Part shown: one piece after another, positions 19,126-28,489 of the stretch
Position numbering within the stretch: the first letter of the stretch is position 1
Layout of the letters: each line of letters starts with the position of its first letter
Source of the DNA: Sphingomonas faeni
Lineage (GTDB): Bacteria > Pseudomonadota > Alphaproteobacteria > Sphingomonadales > Sphingomonadaceae
Direction of reading: 5' to 3'
Assembly (NCBI RefSeq): GCF_030817315.1
Contig: NZ_JAUSZF010000001.1
Span: 3,119,001 to 3,183,000, forward strand
DNA length: 64,000 bases
Program-made: the position numbers and the translations under genes
Notes under the pieces: generated by a model
The model's database searches: none
Told to the model about the DNA's origin: nothing
Seen by the model: the letters and a program-made list of their open reading frames with translations, nothing else

Positions 19126-19505
19126 GCGACCCCCAAGCACCGGCGAACAATCCGCACGCCGATCACGACCACGACAATGGCGCCGCACACGGCACGCGTG
19201 GCAGCTATCTCAAGGGGTTCTTCCTCTCGGTCATACTGACCGCGATCCCGTTCTGGATCGTGATGACGGACGCGTTCAAGGATCCGTCGACCGCCGCGCT
19301 CGTCGTGATGGTGTTCGCGGTCGCGCAGATCGTCGTCCACATGATCTACTTCCTGCACATGAGCGGCAAGTCGGAGGGCGGTTGGACGATGATGGCACTG
19401 ATCTTCACGATCATCCTCGTCGTCATCACGCTCGCCGGGTCGATCTGGGTGATGTACCACATGAACAGCAACATGATGCCGATGCAGGCCGCGGCAGACA
19501 TGTGA
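19122..19505 (+). CDS. cyoD: Cytochrome o ubiquinol oxidase subunit IV
   Basis: 127 residues with a histidine/aspartate-rich N-terminal tail (HADHDHDNGAAH) followed by three membrane helices; GSYLKGFFLSVILTAIPFW and VHMIYFLHMSGKSEGGW are the CyoD signature. It helps assemble CuB into subunit I in other bacteria. It overlaps cyoC and its TGA overlaps the ATG of the SURF1 gene by one base, so these genes are read as one unit. Confidence 0.94.
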   Translation: MSDPQAPANNPHADHDHDNGAAHGTRGSYLKGFFLSVILTAIPFWIVMTDAFKDPSTAALVVMVFAVAQIVVHMIYFLHMSGKSEGGWTMMALIFTIILVVITLAGSIWVMYHMNSNMMPMQAAADM

Positions 19506-20227
19506 TGCAGACGCGACCGGGCCCTGCCGTCTATGTCGCAGGCCTGGTTGCGCTGTTGCTGTTCGCCGGGTTCATGGCGCTCGGCATCTGGCAGGTCGAG
19601 CGCCGCGCCTGGAAGCTCCAACTGATCGAACAGGTCGCGGCCCGCGCGCATGCCGCACCGGTCGCGCCACTTGGCCCTGCGTCCTGGGGCGCGATCACCG
19701 CCAACACCGATGCTTATCGTCGCATCCGCCTCGACGGCACCCTGGATAATACGCGTGAGACGCTGGTGCGCGCCGCCACCGCGCTCGGTAGCGGCTATTG
19801 GGTCGTTACGCCCTTGCGGACCGTCCAAGGCTTCACCGTTCTCGTCAACCGCGGCTATGTCTCGCCCGAGCAGCGCGTTGCGCATGCCAAGCCGACCGGC
19901 CCGGTCGCGATCACCGGCTATCTCCGCACCACCGAGCCCGGCGGCGGCTTCCTTCGCAGCAACGACCCCGCGACGGGGAAATGGTACTCGCGCGATGTCG
20001 CCGCGATCGCCAAGGCGCGCGGTCTGTCGAACGTCGCGCCGTATTTCGTCGATGCGGACAAGTCCGGTACCGCGGCGCCGATCGGTGGGCTGACGATCAT
20101 CGCCTTTCCGAACAACCACCTCGTCTACATGCTGACCTGGTTCGCGCTCGCTGCGATGACGATCGTCGCGTTCGTCGTGTTCTTGCGCCAGGATATGCGC
20201 AAGCGGCGCGGGGTTGTGGACATATGA
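19505..20227 (+). CDS. SURF1 family oxidase assembly protein
   Basis: 240 residues with one membrane helix at each end, the SURF1 topology. Motifs: LLLFAGFMALGIWQVERRAWKLQLI at the start, YRRIRLDGTLD, GYWVVTPL, VLVNRGYVSP and, before the last helix, NNHLVYMLTWFALAAM. SURF1 proteins help insert haem into haem-copper oxidases, usually aa3 types. Here the gene lies inside a cyo (quinol oxidase) operon with 1- and 4-bp overlaps to cyoD and the kinase gene, so it should serve this oxidase. Confidence 0.93.
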   Translation: MQTRPGPAVYVAGLVALLLFAGFMALGIWQVERRAWKLQLIEQVAARAHAAPVAPLGPASWGAITANTDAYRRIRLDGTLDNTRETLVRAATALGSGYWVVTPLRTVQGFTVLVNRGYVSPEQRVAHAKPTGPVAITGYLRTTEPGGGFLRSNDPATGKWYSRDVAAIAKARGLSNVAPYFVDADKSGTAAPIGGLTIIAFPNNHLVYMLTWFALAAMTIVAFVVFLRQDMRKRRGVVDI

Positions 20228-21537
20228 CCTCCGCGTCCGCACGCCTGGGCTGGCAACGCTGGCTTGCGCTCGCCACTGCGCGGACCGACGCGACCGGCAA
20301 CGCCAACATGCGACAGCTCGTGACGCTGCGCTGGATCGCGGTCGCGGGCCAGCTCGTGACGATCGTGTTCGCGCGCTTCGCCCTCGGCTTCGACCTGCCG
20401 CTCGTCCCGATGATGGCCGCACTGGCCGCCGCGGTCGCGCTCAACCTGGCGAGCATGCCGCTCTATGGATGGCGCAAAGGCGCCAACGTCCAGCTGCTGC
20501 TCGCGCTGCTGTTCGACGTCGGCCTGCTTACCACGCAGCTCTATCTGGCGGGTGGCGCGACCAACCCGTTCATCTCGCTCTACCTGCTCCACGTCGTGCT
20601 CGGCGCGGTGTTGCTCGATCGCTGGTCGAGCTGGGCGATCGTCGCCGTCACCGCCGCCTGTTTCGGCGTGCTGACGGTGTATTACCACCCGCTGATCCTG
20701 CCCCCCGATTACAGCGGCGAGTATTTCCTGCTCTATACGATCGGCTCGCTGCTCTGCTTCATGCTGATCGCGACGCTGCTGATGCTGTTCATGACCCGCA
20801 TCACCGGCAATCTGCGCGCTCGTGACACGCGTCTGGCCGACCTGCGCCAGCAGGCCGCGGAGGAGGATCACATCGTCCGCATGGGACTATTGGCGTCCGG
20901 GGCCGCGCACGAACTGGGCACGCCGCTCGCGTCGATCGCGGTGATCCTCGCCGACTGGCGCCGCATGCCGACGCTCGCGCAGGACGCCGACCTGCAGGCC
21001 GAAATCGTCGAGATGCAGTCCGAGGTGCAGCGCTGCAAGGCGATCGTCACCGGCATATTGCTGTCGGCCGGCGAAGCGCGCGGCGAGGCGCCCGAGATCA
21101 TGCCGCTGCACCAGTTCCTCGACGCGATCGTCGACGAATGGCGTGCGGTGCACCCGTCGGTCGATTTCGACTATACCACCCGAGTCGGCGACGATCCGCA
21201 GGTCGTGTCCGACCCTGCACTCAAACAGGTGATCGCCAACGTGCTCGACAATGCCGCCGAAGCCTCGCCGCACTGGGTCGCGTTTCGCGGCGAACGCAAC
21301 GACGGCAACCTCGCGCTGATCGTCCGCGATCGCGGGCCGGGCTTCAGCAAGGAACGCCTCGCCAGCTTCGGCAAACCCTACCAGTCGAGCAAGCGCGAAC
21401 CGGGTCACGGCCTCGGCCTGTTCCTCGCGGTCAACGTCATGCGCAAGCTTGGCGGCGGCGTGTCCGTCGTGAACTGCGACGATGGCGGCGCGGAAGTCAC
21501 GATCAGCATGCCTCTCTCGGCGATCGCGCTCTCATGA
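20224..21537 (+). CDS. regB: Redox-sensing sensor histidine kinase, RegB/ActS/PrrB family
   Basis: 437 residues: about six membrane helices (residues 30-200), then kinase domains. The second external loop carries GGATNPFISLYLL from residue 110, the GGxxNPF quinone-binding motif that defines RegB/PrrB. The phosphoacceptor is His229 in GAAHELGTPLASI, followed by the ATP-binding NVLDNAAEA, DRGPGFS and GHGLGLFLAV boxes. RegB reads the quinone redox state and phosphorylates RegA. The gene overlaps the SURF1 stop (ATGA), tying the sensor to the oxidase it would control. Confidence 0.93.
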   Translation: MTSASARLGWQRWLALATARTDATGNANMRQLVTLRWIAVAGQLVTIVFARFALGFDLPLVPMMAALAAAVALNLASMPLYGWRKGANVQLLLALLFDVGLLTTQLYLAGGATNPFISLYLLHVVLGAVLLDRWSSWAIVAVTAACFGVLTVYYHPLILPPDYSGEYFLLYTIGSLLCFMLIATLLMLFMTRITGNLRARDTRLADLRQQAAEEDHIVRMGLLASGAAHELGTPLASIAVILADWRRMPTLAQDADLQAEIVEMQSEVQRCKAIVTGILLSAGEARGEAPEIMPLHQFLDAIVDEWRAVHPSVDFDYTTRVGDDPQVVSDPALKQVIANVLDNAAEASPHWVAFRGERNDGNLALIVRDRGPGFSKERLASFGKPYQSSKREPGHGLGLFLAVNVMRKLGGGVSVVNCDDGGAEVTISMPLSAIALS

Positions 21538-21547
21538 GGACTACGGC

Positions 21548-22081
21548 ATGAGCGAACCCGCCCTGCTCGCGATCGTCGAAGACGACGAGACGTTCGCCCG
21601 CACCCTTCGCCGCTCGTTCGAACGCCGCGGCTATGACGTGATGCAGGCCGCCAGCCACGAGGAACTCGTCGAACAACTGGCGGAGCGCACGCCGCGCTAC
21701 GCCGTCGTCGACCTGAAGCTCGGCGGCGCGTCCGGCCTCGTCTGCGTTCAGACGCTCCACGCGCATGATCCCGACATCATCGTCGTCGTCCTCACGGGCT
21801 TCGCGAGCATCGCCACCGCGGTCGAGGCGATCAAGCTCGGCGCGTCGCACTATCTCGTCAAACCCTCCAACACCGACGACATCGAAGCTGCGTTTGATCG
21901 CACCGACGGAGTCGTCGACACCGAACTCTCCGAGCGTCCGACCTCGATCAAGACGCTCGAATGGGAGCGGATCCACACCACGCTCGCCGAAACCGACTTC
22001 AACATATCGGAAACCGCGCGCCGTCTCGGCATGCACCGCCGCACACTCGCGCGGAAGCTGGAGAAACGCCCCGTCAAATAA
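21548..22081 (+). CDS. regA: Response regulator, RegA/ActR/PrrA family
   Basis: 177 residues: a receiver domain with acidic pocket EDD near residue 11, phosphoacceptor D55 (VVDLKLGGASG) and K in LVKPSN, then a short Fis-type helix-turn-helix (DFNISETARRLGMHRRTLARKL), identical in design to RegA/PrrA. It is the partner of the kinase 10 bp upstream. RegA controls respiration, carbon and nitrogen genes in response to oxygen; here the location suggests feedback control of the cyo operon. Confidence 0.94.
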   Translation: MSEPALLAIVEDDETFARTLRRSFERRGYDVMQAASHEELVEQLAERTPRYAVVDLKLGGASGLVCVQTLHAHDPDIIVVVLTGFASIATAVEAIKLGASHYLVKPSNTDDIEAAFDRTDGVVDTELSERPTSIKTLEWERIHTTLAETDFNISETARRLGMHRRTLARKLEKRPVK

Positions 22082-22117
22082 CGGCAACGCTTGGGCGAAG
22101 GCGCGCGTTGTCGTTCG

Positions 22118-23186
22118 ATGCCAGCGCCACAATCCTCACGACTCTGGCAGCCGAAGCGACTGCTCGCGACACCGTCCGCGCTGACCTGGGATCACGGCGC
22201 CGAGATCGCCGCGCGGGCTACTGCACTCGGCGTGCCCGTCACGACGCTACCGAGCGACCGCCTCAAGCTCGATCTCCCCGACGACTCCCGCCGCGCCTAT
22301 GCCGAAGCCAAGGCAACGCTGGCGCTCGTCGTCGCGCCGCCCTCGAAGCGCAAGCTTCAGCCGATCGCCCCCAGCGCCGACTGGCGGATCGACCTCGCCG
22401 AGGGCTGCCCCGCGCATTGCGGCTATTGCTACCTCGCCGGCTCGCTGAAAGGGCCACCGATCACGCGCGTCTATGCGAACCTCCCCGAGATCCTCGCCGA
22501 ACTCCCCCGCGCATCTCGGCCAGGGCACCGTCACGTCGCGCTCGACCGCCCGCGCGCATGAGGGCACGACGTTCGAGGCGTCCTGCTACACCGACCCGCT
22601 CGGCATCGAGCACGTCACTGGATCGCTGTCCGCGCTGATCGCGCATTTCGGTGCGTGGGAGGCCGACGTGCAGCTCCGCTTCACCACGAAGTTCGACACG
22701 GTCGAGCCATTGCTGTCGCTAGACCACCGCGGCCGCACGCGGATGCGCGCCTCGATCAACCCCGCCGCGTATGCGCGCTTCGAAGGCGGTACGAGCCCGG
22801 TTGCCGCGCGGTTGGCGGCGCTGCGGAAAATGGCGGACGCGGGCTACAAGATCGGCCTGACGGTCGCCCCGATCATCGCCGCCGAAGGTTGGCGGGAGGC
22901 GTATGGCGAATTACTGGCGGAGGCGGGCAGGGTGCTCGCCGACGTGCCGGACGTGACGATCGAACTGATCACCCACCGTTATACGCCGGGATCGAAGGCG
23001 GTGCTCGAGACCTGGTATCCCGGCTCGTCGCTCGACCTCAGCATGGCAAATCGTACCGAGAAGCGCACCAAGTTCGGCTCGGTGAAATACGTCTACGACG
23101 CCGATACGATGCGCGCGCTTCGCAGTTTCTTTCAGGACGGGATCGCGGCCAAGCTCCCTGGGGCTAGGATACTCTACTGGACGTGA
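22118..23186 (+). pseudogene. SPL-family radical SAM protein, frameshifted
   Basis: The N-terminal part (LWQPKRLLATPSALTWDHG, and the radical SAM cluster loop GCPAHCGYCYLAG) is in one frame to about 22505. The C-terminal part (AHLGQGTVTSRSTARAHEG, then FEASCYTDPLGIEHVTGS to the end) is in the next. Removing one C from the CCCCC at 22504-22508 gives 355 residues, normal for the spore photoproduct lyase-like family. Members of this family in non-sporulating bacteria have an unknown, possibly DNA-repair, function. It follows regA by 36 bp. A sequencing error is likely. Confidence 0.82.
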
Positions 23187-23262
23187 CGGTGCGCGCGTCC
23201 AGCAACGCAGCGTTGCCATTCACGGCCTTCCGATCGCCGCCGCCGCTGCCTAGGTTCGGACC

Positions 23263-24057
23263 ATGACCGACACCCGCCAGCCAACGTTCTTCATCCCGCA
23301 CGGGGGCGGACCGTGTTTCTTCATGGACGATCCTGCGGGTAACTGGACCGGCATGGCGGACTTCCTCAAATCGATCCCGGCGTCGCTCGCCGCCAAGCCA
23401 AAGGCGATCCTCGTCGTATCGGGCCATTGGGAAACGCACGGCTTCGCCTTTACCGGCTCCGCCAAGCCGCCGCTGGTCTACGACTATGGCGGGTTCCCGG
23501 CGCATACCTACGAGCTTCGCTACGACGCGCCCGGAGACCCTGTGCTGGCCGCCCGCTCTGCCGACCTTATGCGCGGCTTCGGGCTAATCGCCACAGTCGA
23601 CCCGACGCGGGGCCTCGACCACGGCGTCTTCGTGCCCATGAAGGTCGCGTTTCCCGACGCCGACATCCCGGTCGTCGAGATGTCCGTCGATCGCGATCTC
23701 GACCCGGCGCTCCACGCTGCCGCGGGCCGCGCGCTGGCCCCGCTCCGCGACGAGGGTGTGCTGATCGTCGGTTCGGGCATGAGCTTCCACAATATGCGCG
23801 GGTACGGCGACCCGCGCTTCACCACACCGTCCGAAGCGTTCGACCAGTGGCTCACCGGGGCCGTGGAGTCCGAATCGACCGCTCGAACCGCAGCGCTAGC
23901 CGACTGGGCCGAAGCCCCCGCCGGTCGCCTCTCGCACCCCCGCGAGGAGCATCTCCTGCCGCTGATGGTCGCCGCCGGTGCCTCGGACCAACCCGGCACG
24001 CAAGAGTATAGCGAACGCGTGCTGCAAACCGCGATCTCCGGCTACCGCTTCACCTAA
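23263..24057 (+). CDS. LigB-like extradiol ring-cleavage dioxygenase (DODA type)
   Basis: 264 residues, the usual length of the class III extradiol dioxygenase/YgiD family. Metal ligands and active-site residues are visible: FFIPHGGGP (His), VSGHWETHG (His), LDHGVFVPMKVAFP (His/Asp), and SHPREEHLLPLMVAAGA (Glu/His). Members cleave catechol-type rings (for example DOPA) using Zn or Fe. It starts a short same-strand cluster with an FMN reductase and a pirin, all concerned with aromatic or quinone redox chemistry. Confidence 0.9.
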   Translation: MTDTRQPTFFIPHGGGPCFFMDDPAGNWTGMADFLKSIPASLAAKPKAILVVSGHWETHGFAFTGSAKPPLVYDYGGFPAHTYELRYDAPGDPVLAARSADLMRGFGLIATVDPTRGLDHGVFVPMKVAFPDADIPVVEMSVDRDLDPALHAAAGRALAPLRDEGVLIVGSGMSFHNMRGYGDPRFTTPSEAFDQWLTGAVESESTARTAALADWAEAPAGRLSHPREEHLLPLMVAAGASDQPGTQEYSERVLQTAISGYRFT

Positions 24058-24068
24058 AAGGAATGTCC

Positions 24069-24641
24069 ATGCCCCTTCCCGTCCTGCTCGCGATCTCCGG
24101 CAGCCTGCGCCGCGGCTCGTACAATACCGCGATCCTGACCACGCTCGGCGAAGCGGTCGCCGACAAGGCCGCGCTCACGATCTTCGCGCTGAACGACGTG
24201 CCGCTCTACGATCAGGATGCCGACACCGACACGCCCCCCGAAGCCGTCGCGGCCCTGCGCGCGGCGATCGGCGCGGCCGACGGGATCGTCATCGCAGCTC
24301 CCGAATACAACCACGGCATCTCGGGCGTCCTGAAGAACGCGCTCGACTGGGCCTCGCGCCCGCACGGCAAGGCGACGCTGACGGGCAAGCCGGTCTTCAC
24401 GCTGACCTCCTCGCCGGGCGCGGTCGGCGGCGCGCGCGCGCATGCGCAACTCAACGAGACGCTGGCCTCGATCGGTGCCCGGACCGTGCTGCGCCCCCAA
24501 GCTGTCGTCGGCGCGGTGCACGAGAAGATCGCGGACGGCCGCCTCACCGACCAGCGTACGCTCGACTTCCTGGTCGGCGGAATAGACGACCTGCTCGCCG
24601 ACATCGCCCGCCCCACTGCGGCCGACCGCGAGGCATCCTGA
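24069..24641 (+). CDS. NAD(P)H-dependent FMN/quinone reductase
   Basis: 190 residues with a flavodoxin-like fold. LLAISGSLRRGSYNTAIL binds the FMN phosphate, PEYNHGISGVLKNALDW is the family signature, and SSPGAVGGARAHAQL is the next flavin loop. It reduces quinones or azo compounds at the expense of NAD(P)H. I prefer ATG 24069 over 24063 because the AAAAGGA site (24056-24062) lies 6 bp from it and is too close to the first ATG. It is 11 bp after the dioxygenase and 1 bp before the pirin gene. Confidence 0.9.
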   Translation: MPLPVLLAISGSLRRGSYNTAILTTLGEAVADKAALTIFALNDVPLYDQDADTDTPPEAVAALRAAIGAADGIVIAAPEYNHGISGVLKNALDWASRPHGKATLTGKPVFTLTSSPGAVGGARAHAQLNETLASIGARTVLRPQAVVGAVHEKIADGRLTDQRTLDFLVGGIDDLLADIARPTAADREAS

Positions 24642-24642
24642 C

Positions 24643-25497
24643 ATGCGGCAGGTCCTCAACCAGTATCCGGCCCAGCGCGACGACATCGCCGATCTGGTCA
24701 CCCGGCGCCCGCTGCCGGGGCCGGGCCTGCCGCAGGTCGATCCGTTCCTGTTCCTCAACCATCATGGCCCGCAGACCTATTGCCCCGGCAACAGCGGCCT
24801 CCCGTTCGGCCCGCATCCGCATCGCGGGTTCGAAACCGTCAGCTTCATCCTGAAGGGCGAGATGGCGCATCTCGACAGCGGCGGCCACGAAAGCGTGATC
24901 CGCGCGGGCGGCGTCCAGTGGATGACCGCCGGCTCGGGCCTGATCCACGCGGAAATCTCGCCAGCGTCGTTCAAGCGCGACGGCGGCCCGCTGGAAATCT
25001 TGCAACTCTGGGTCAATCTTCCGGGCCGCCTCAAGATGACCAAGCCCGCTTATACCGGCCTTCAACGAGAGGACATTCCTGCGATCCCGGTCGATGGCGG
25101 TGTCGTCAACCTGATCTCGGGCGGCTTCGGAGGCGTGCGCGGCCCGATCGAGTCGCTGACCGATGTCGCGATGATGACCGTCGAACTCGAAGCCGGCGCA
25201 AAGGTCGACCTGCCGGCGCCAAGTGGTCGCGCGGTCTTCTTCTACGTCGTCGCCGGTTCGCCATCGGCCAACGGCACGCCGATCAAGCCGCAGCACCTCG
25301 CCACGTTCGCGGTGGACGGCGACACGATCACCGTTAAGACCGAAGCACCTGCCACGATCTTGTACGGCCATGCCGACCCGATCGGCCAACCCGTCATGTC
25401 CCACGGCCCCTTCGTGATGAACACCCGCGAGGAAATCGTCCGCGCGATCGAGGATTATAATGCCGGCCTGTTCGGCAAGCCGCCGGTCGTTCGTTAG
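24643..25497 (+). CDS. Pirin family protein
   Basis: 284 residues: two cupin domains. The N-terminal metal-binding motif is PHPHRGFETVSFILKGEMAHLDSGGHES (two His and Glu visible), with GGVQWMTAGSGLIHAE completing the site. Bacterial pirins include quercetin 2,3-dioxygenases and redox regulators; the exact role cannot be seen. The gene follows the FMN reductase by 1 bp, so all three genes of this cluster are one transcript. Its TAG stop overlaps the stop of the opposite-strand gene (25494-25497). Confidence 0.92.
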   Translation: MRQVLNQYPAQRDDIADLVTRRPLPGPGLPQVDPFLFLNHHGPQTYCPGNSGLPFGPHPHRGFETVSFILKGEMAHLDSGGHESVIRAGGVQWMTAGSGLIHAEISPASFKRDGGPLEILQLWVNLPGRLKMTKPAYTGLQREDIPAIPVDGGVVNLISGGFGGVRGPIESLTDVAMMTVELEAGAKVDLPAPSGRAVFFYVVAGSPSANGTPIKPQHLATFAVDGDTITVKTEAPATILYGHADPIGQPVMSHGPFVMNTREEIVRAIEDYNAGLFGKPPVVR

Positions 25498-26351
25498 CGC
25501 GCCTTGCGCACCGGGGGCAGCGCGGCACAGATGTCGGCGCCGCCCGCCGGCACCGTGAAGAACGGCCCCGCCCGGTTCTCGCGCGAGGCGATCCAGGCGA
25601 TGAACCGGGCATTGTCCGCAGCGCGATATTCGAAGCGCGGTCGCTGGGCGGCAGGCAACTCACTTGCGAGACGGGCAGACACGATCGGGCTACGCTCCCC
25701 GTCGGTCTTGTAGAACCCCAGATCGCCCGTTCCCCGCGGCAGCGACGACAGCCACTCGATACCGTCGATCACCCGGCCCACCACCGCGATATTGCGGTCC
25801 AGCGCGCGCGGCGAATGGCCGATCACGGTGTAGAGTTCCGCACCGCTGCCCGTGCTCGGCGCCAGATCGCGCGCGACGCCGACCATGCCGTAGCAATGCG
25901 GCAGCCACTCGGTCGCGCCATTGCCCGCCAGTGGCCACCCGTCGCGGCTATACCCCGCCCATTCGGCATAGGGATCGCGCTGCGACAGCCGTGCCACTGT
26001 GGTCGGCCCGGCATGCGAATATTCCGCCGGCGGATTGGCGACGACGCCTGCGGCCAACGGTTTCTTCTCGGTCGCATCGCCCCATTGCGCGACGTAGTTG
26101 TCCTGTAGCCGGTAGACGCTGGTCCCGAGATCCCACCAATGGGCGGCGGCGAGCTTGCGGATGTTGGCGATGTGCACGGGCGCATATTTGGGCGCGAGCC
26201 GCACGGTGAACCGGTGCCTATTGGCCAGCGTGAACACGAGCAGTTCGTCGTCCGGAATTGCGACCCAATCCGTCGGGATCGGATCGGAGGGCAGCGTGGC
26301 GGCGACCGGAACGGCTTGCGCGAGCGCGGTAGCGATAAGAAGATTCAGCAT
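25494..26351 (-). CDS. Exported peptidyl-prolyl cis-trans isomerase, cyclophilin type
   Basis: 285 residues with a signal peptide (LNLLIATALAQAVPVAA). The cyclophilin-like domain shows RFTVRLAPKYAPVHIANIRKLAAAHWWDLGTSVYRLQDNYVAQWGD, then SQRDPYAEWAGYS and LPHCYGMVGVARDLAPSTGSGAELYTVIGH, the expected order for the active site. It would help fold envelope proteins. The fold is larger and more divergent than E. coli PpiA. Start at ATG 26351, not 26372, because the signal peptide begins there. It converges with the pirin gene, sharing four bases at the stops. Confidence 0.85.
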   Translation of the reverse strand: MLNLLIATALAQAVPVAATLPSDPIPTDWVAIPDDELLVFTLANRHRFTVRLAPKYAPVHIANIRKLAAAHWWDLGTSVYRLQDNYVAQWGDATEKKPLAAGVVANPPAEYSHAGPTTVARLSQRDPYAEWAGYSRDGWPLAGNGATEWLPHCYGMVGVARDLAPSTGSGAELYTVIGHSPRALDRNIAVVGRVIDGIEWLSSLPRGTGDLGFYKTDGERSPIVSARLASELPAAQRPRFEYRAADNARFIAWIASRENRAGPFFTVPAGGADICAALPPVRKAR

Positions 26352-26439
26352 CGCCGCAGACTGCCCGAGCACCTCCCCGCACGCAATCGCTTGCGCACGC
26401 GCGCAACCCGCACTAGCAGACCCCCTTCCAGAGCAATGC

Positions 26440-26530
26440 GGAGCGGTGGCCGAGTGGTCGAAGGCGCTCGCCTGGAAAGTGAGTATACGTCAAAAGCGTA
26501 TCGAGGGTTCGAATCCCTCCCGCTCCGCCA
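26440..26530 (+). tRNA. tRNA-Ser (anticodon GGA)
   Basis: 91 nt including an encoded CCA. The acceptor stem GGAGCGG pairs with CCGCTCC, followed by G and CCA. The anticodon loop CTGGAAA gives GGA. A long variable arm (GAGTATACGTCAAAAGCGTATC) and the T-loop GGTTCGAATCC are as expected for serine tRNA. Confidence 0.96.
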
Positions 26531-26604
26531 CCCATTCACCGATGGATCAATCCGGCTCGGCGCGATCGTTGCGGTGCGCTGACCTTTTCCCGCGCCGATC
26601 ACGA

Positions 26605-26772
26605 TCAGCGCGATTTGTCGATGATCCAGCCTGCCGGGGTGCTCCGCATCGGTCGGCTGCAGTGGCGGCAGATGCTCGTATCCCCGCCCCGGCCCTTGAA
26701 TTCCGTGTGTCTGCGAGACCGTCGGTGTACGCCGATCATGCATTTGGCACGTTCGATGAGTCTCTTGAACAT
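26605..26772 (-). CDS. Small zinc-ribbon-like protein, hypothetical
   Basis: 55 residues (MFKRLIERAKCMIGVHRRS at the start). It is rich in Arg/His and holds an H-x-R-S-x-R-x-H stretch and a C-x2-C pair in SICRHCSRPM, which could hold a metal ion together with Cys11 and His16. A GGGGGGA site lies upstream of ATG 26772, which is better than the longer in-frame start at 26880. No family is recognised. It lies alone just downstream of tRNA-Ser on the other strand. Confidence 0.55.
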   Translation of the reverse strand: MFKRLIERAKCMIGVHRRSRRHTEFKGRGGDTSICRHCSRPMRSTPAGWIIDKSR

Positions 26773-27038
26773 CGCGATCCCCCCGGGTCGCAATGTAACG
26801 GCAGATGTGGCGCCCGCGATTAAATTCGCGGTCATGCGGGTCTCGAAATGGAACATCGGTAGTCGGCGATTTGCCGGCAAGTTCGCGGACGATGTTGCTT
26901 GCCTCGACTATGATCTGTGTTGTCACATCTTGCCGTTCCCGGTGGGCCGTTCGCGGTGGGGCCGATCCCAGTGGGGCACCCCCTGGAAGGGGCCGGCCTC
27001 GAAAACATGCTTCATGGCTTGCTTACCGATCCGCGTTA

Positions 27039-28345
27039 ATGACCGCCCGCATGGATGACGCCGCCCAGCTTGCCCATCGGGCCGAAGCCGACCCTCGTCC
27101 GCGATCCGCGGTCAGCCATGGTGCGGGTCTGTCGGGGCTGATCGGCGTGCTCGCATGGATCGGGTTTGCGCGGCATTTCGGCATGGACGGGCCGTATTCG
27201 GCGCTGTGAACGTCGGGGCCTGCGGGCTGCCGATGGTCGCCTGGTCGTTGCTGATCGACAAGGTCCACCGCAGCCCCAGCACCGGGATCGACTGGTCTGC
27301 GCGAAAGCCGTTGCGCGAGACGCTGGACCTGAGCCTGACGAAGCTTGCCGGACTATGGGCGACCTGGACGGCGATCGCGGTCATCTATGACACCGGGCGC
27401 TTTTATTGGCAGGGCAATTTCGCGTTTGCGATCTAGTGCTTCACCAACGCCGCGCCGATCCTGTTCGTCGCCCCGATACCCTATGTGCTGTGGATCGACC
27501 GCTATCTGGTCGAGCCGCGCGACGGTGCGTGGCATCTTGGCGCCTGGCTGACCGGGCAGGCGGGCGTCGACCGCGAGGCGATCTACGGTCACCTCCGCGC
27601 ATGGGGCGTGAAGACGTTCTTCCTCGCCTTCATGCTCGCGATCGTGCCGCCGGGGTTCGGCGATTTCGTTCGCGGCGACGTCTCGATCGTTCTCCGCGAT
27701 CCGGTGGCGCTGTCGGGCTGGCTGGTGACGCTGATGCTCCTGATCGACGTGGCGTTCGCGACGGTCGGCTATCTGCTGACGTTCCGGCCGCTCGATTCGC
27801 ATATCCGCAGCGCCAATCCGTACGCGGCGGCGTGGATGCCTGCGCTGATGTGCTATCCGCCGTTCATCCTGATGAATACGGGTGGGCCGCTCGATTATCA
27901 CCCCGGTACGTCGGACTGGGCATACTGGTTCCAGGGGCATCCGGTCCTGCTTGCGCTGATCGGGACGGTGCTGGTCGGGCTGACCGCGATCTATGCGTGG
28001 GCGACGATGGCGTTCGGGTTCCGTTTCTCGAACCTGACCAACCGCGGGATCCTGACGCATGGGCCGTATGCGGTGTCGCGGCACCCGGCGTATCTTTCGA
28101 AGAATCTGTTCTGGTGGATCTCGACGATCCCGGTGCTGACGCTTGGCAGCCTGGTCGACGCGGTGCGGGCGACGTTGCTGTTGGCGGCGGTCAGCGGCGT
28201 TTATTACTGGCGCGCGAAGACCGAGGAGCGGCATCTGAAGCTCGATCCGGATTACCGTGCGTATTTCGCGTGGATGACGCGCAACGGGTTCGTGCCGCGG
28301 TTGTTTACGAGGCTGCGGGGGACGCTTCAGGCAGGCCACGCGTAA
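27039..28345 (+). pseudogene. Isoprenylcysteine methyltransferase-like membrane protein, broken twice
   Basis: The frame begins MTARMDDAAQLAHR and breaks near 27206, where one base is missing between GCGCT and GTGAACGTC. The next frame runs to a TAG at 27434-27436 (expected TGG, Trp) and continues unbroken to 28345. Adding one base and ignoring the stop gives 435 residues with several membrane helices and the ICMT/NnrU-type C-terminus HGPYAVSRHPAYLSKNLFWW and LDPDYRAYFAWM. Two independent lesions make this a likely true pseudogene, although a sequencing error cannot be excluded for the first. Confidence 0.82.
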
Positions 28346-28347
28346 CC

Positions 28348-28452
28348 CCGTCACCCTGACGAAAGTCAGGGTCCAGGGTTACGGGCGGGGCGCTGTTTGG
28401 CTCTGGATCCTGACTTTCGTCAGGATGACGGCAAGATCGTCAGGATGACGGG
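28348..28452. repeat. Palindromic intergenic repeat, family B, copy 1
   Basis: Arms GTCACCCTGACGAAAGTCAG-GGTCC and GGATCCTGACTTTCGTCAGG-ATGACGG flank about 35 bases; a partial third arm (CGTCAGGATGACGG) follows. Each arm also contains the palindrome CTGACGAAAGTCAG. A second copy is at 37090-37175. It fills the 140-bp gap before the end of gshA. Confidence 0.82.
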
Positions 28453-28489
28453 AAACTATATCTCGGCTCTCCTTCGCCGACCGGAGGAG

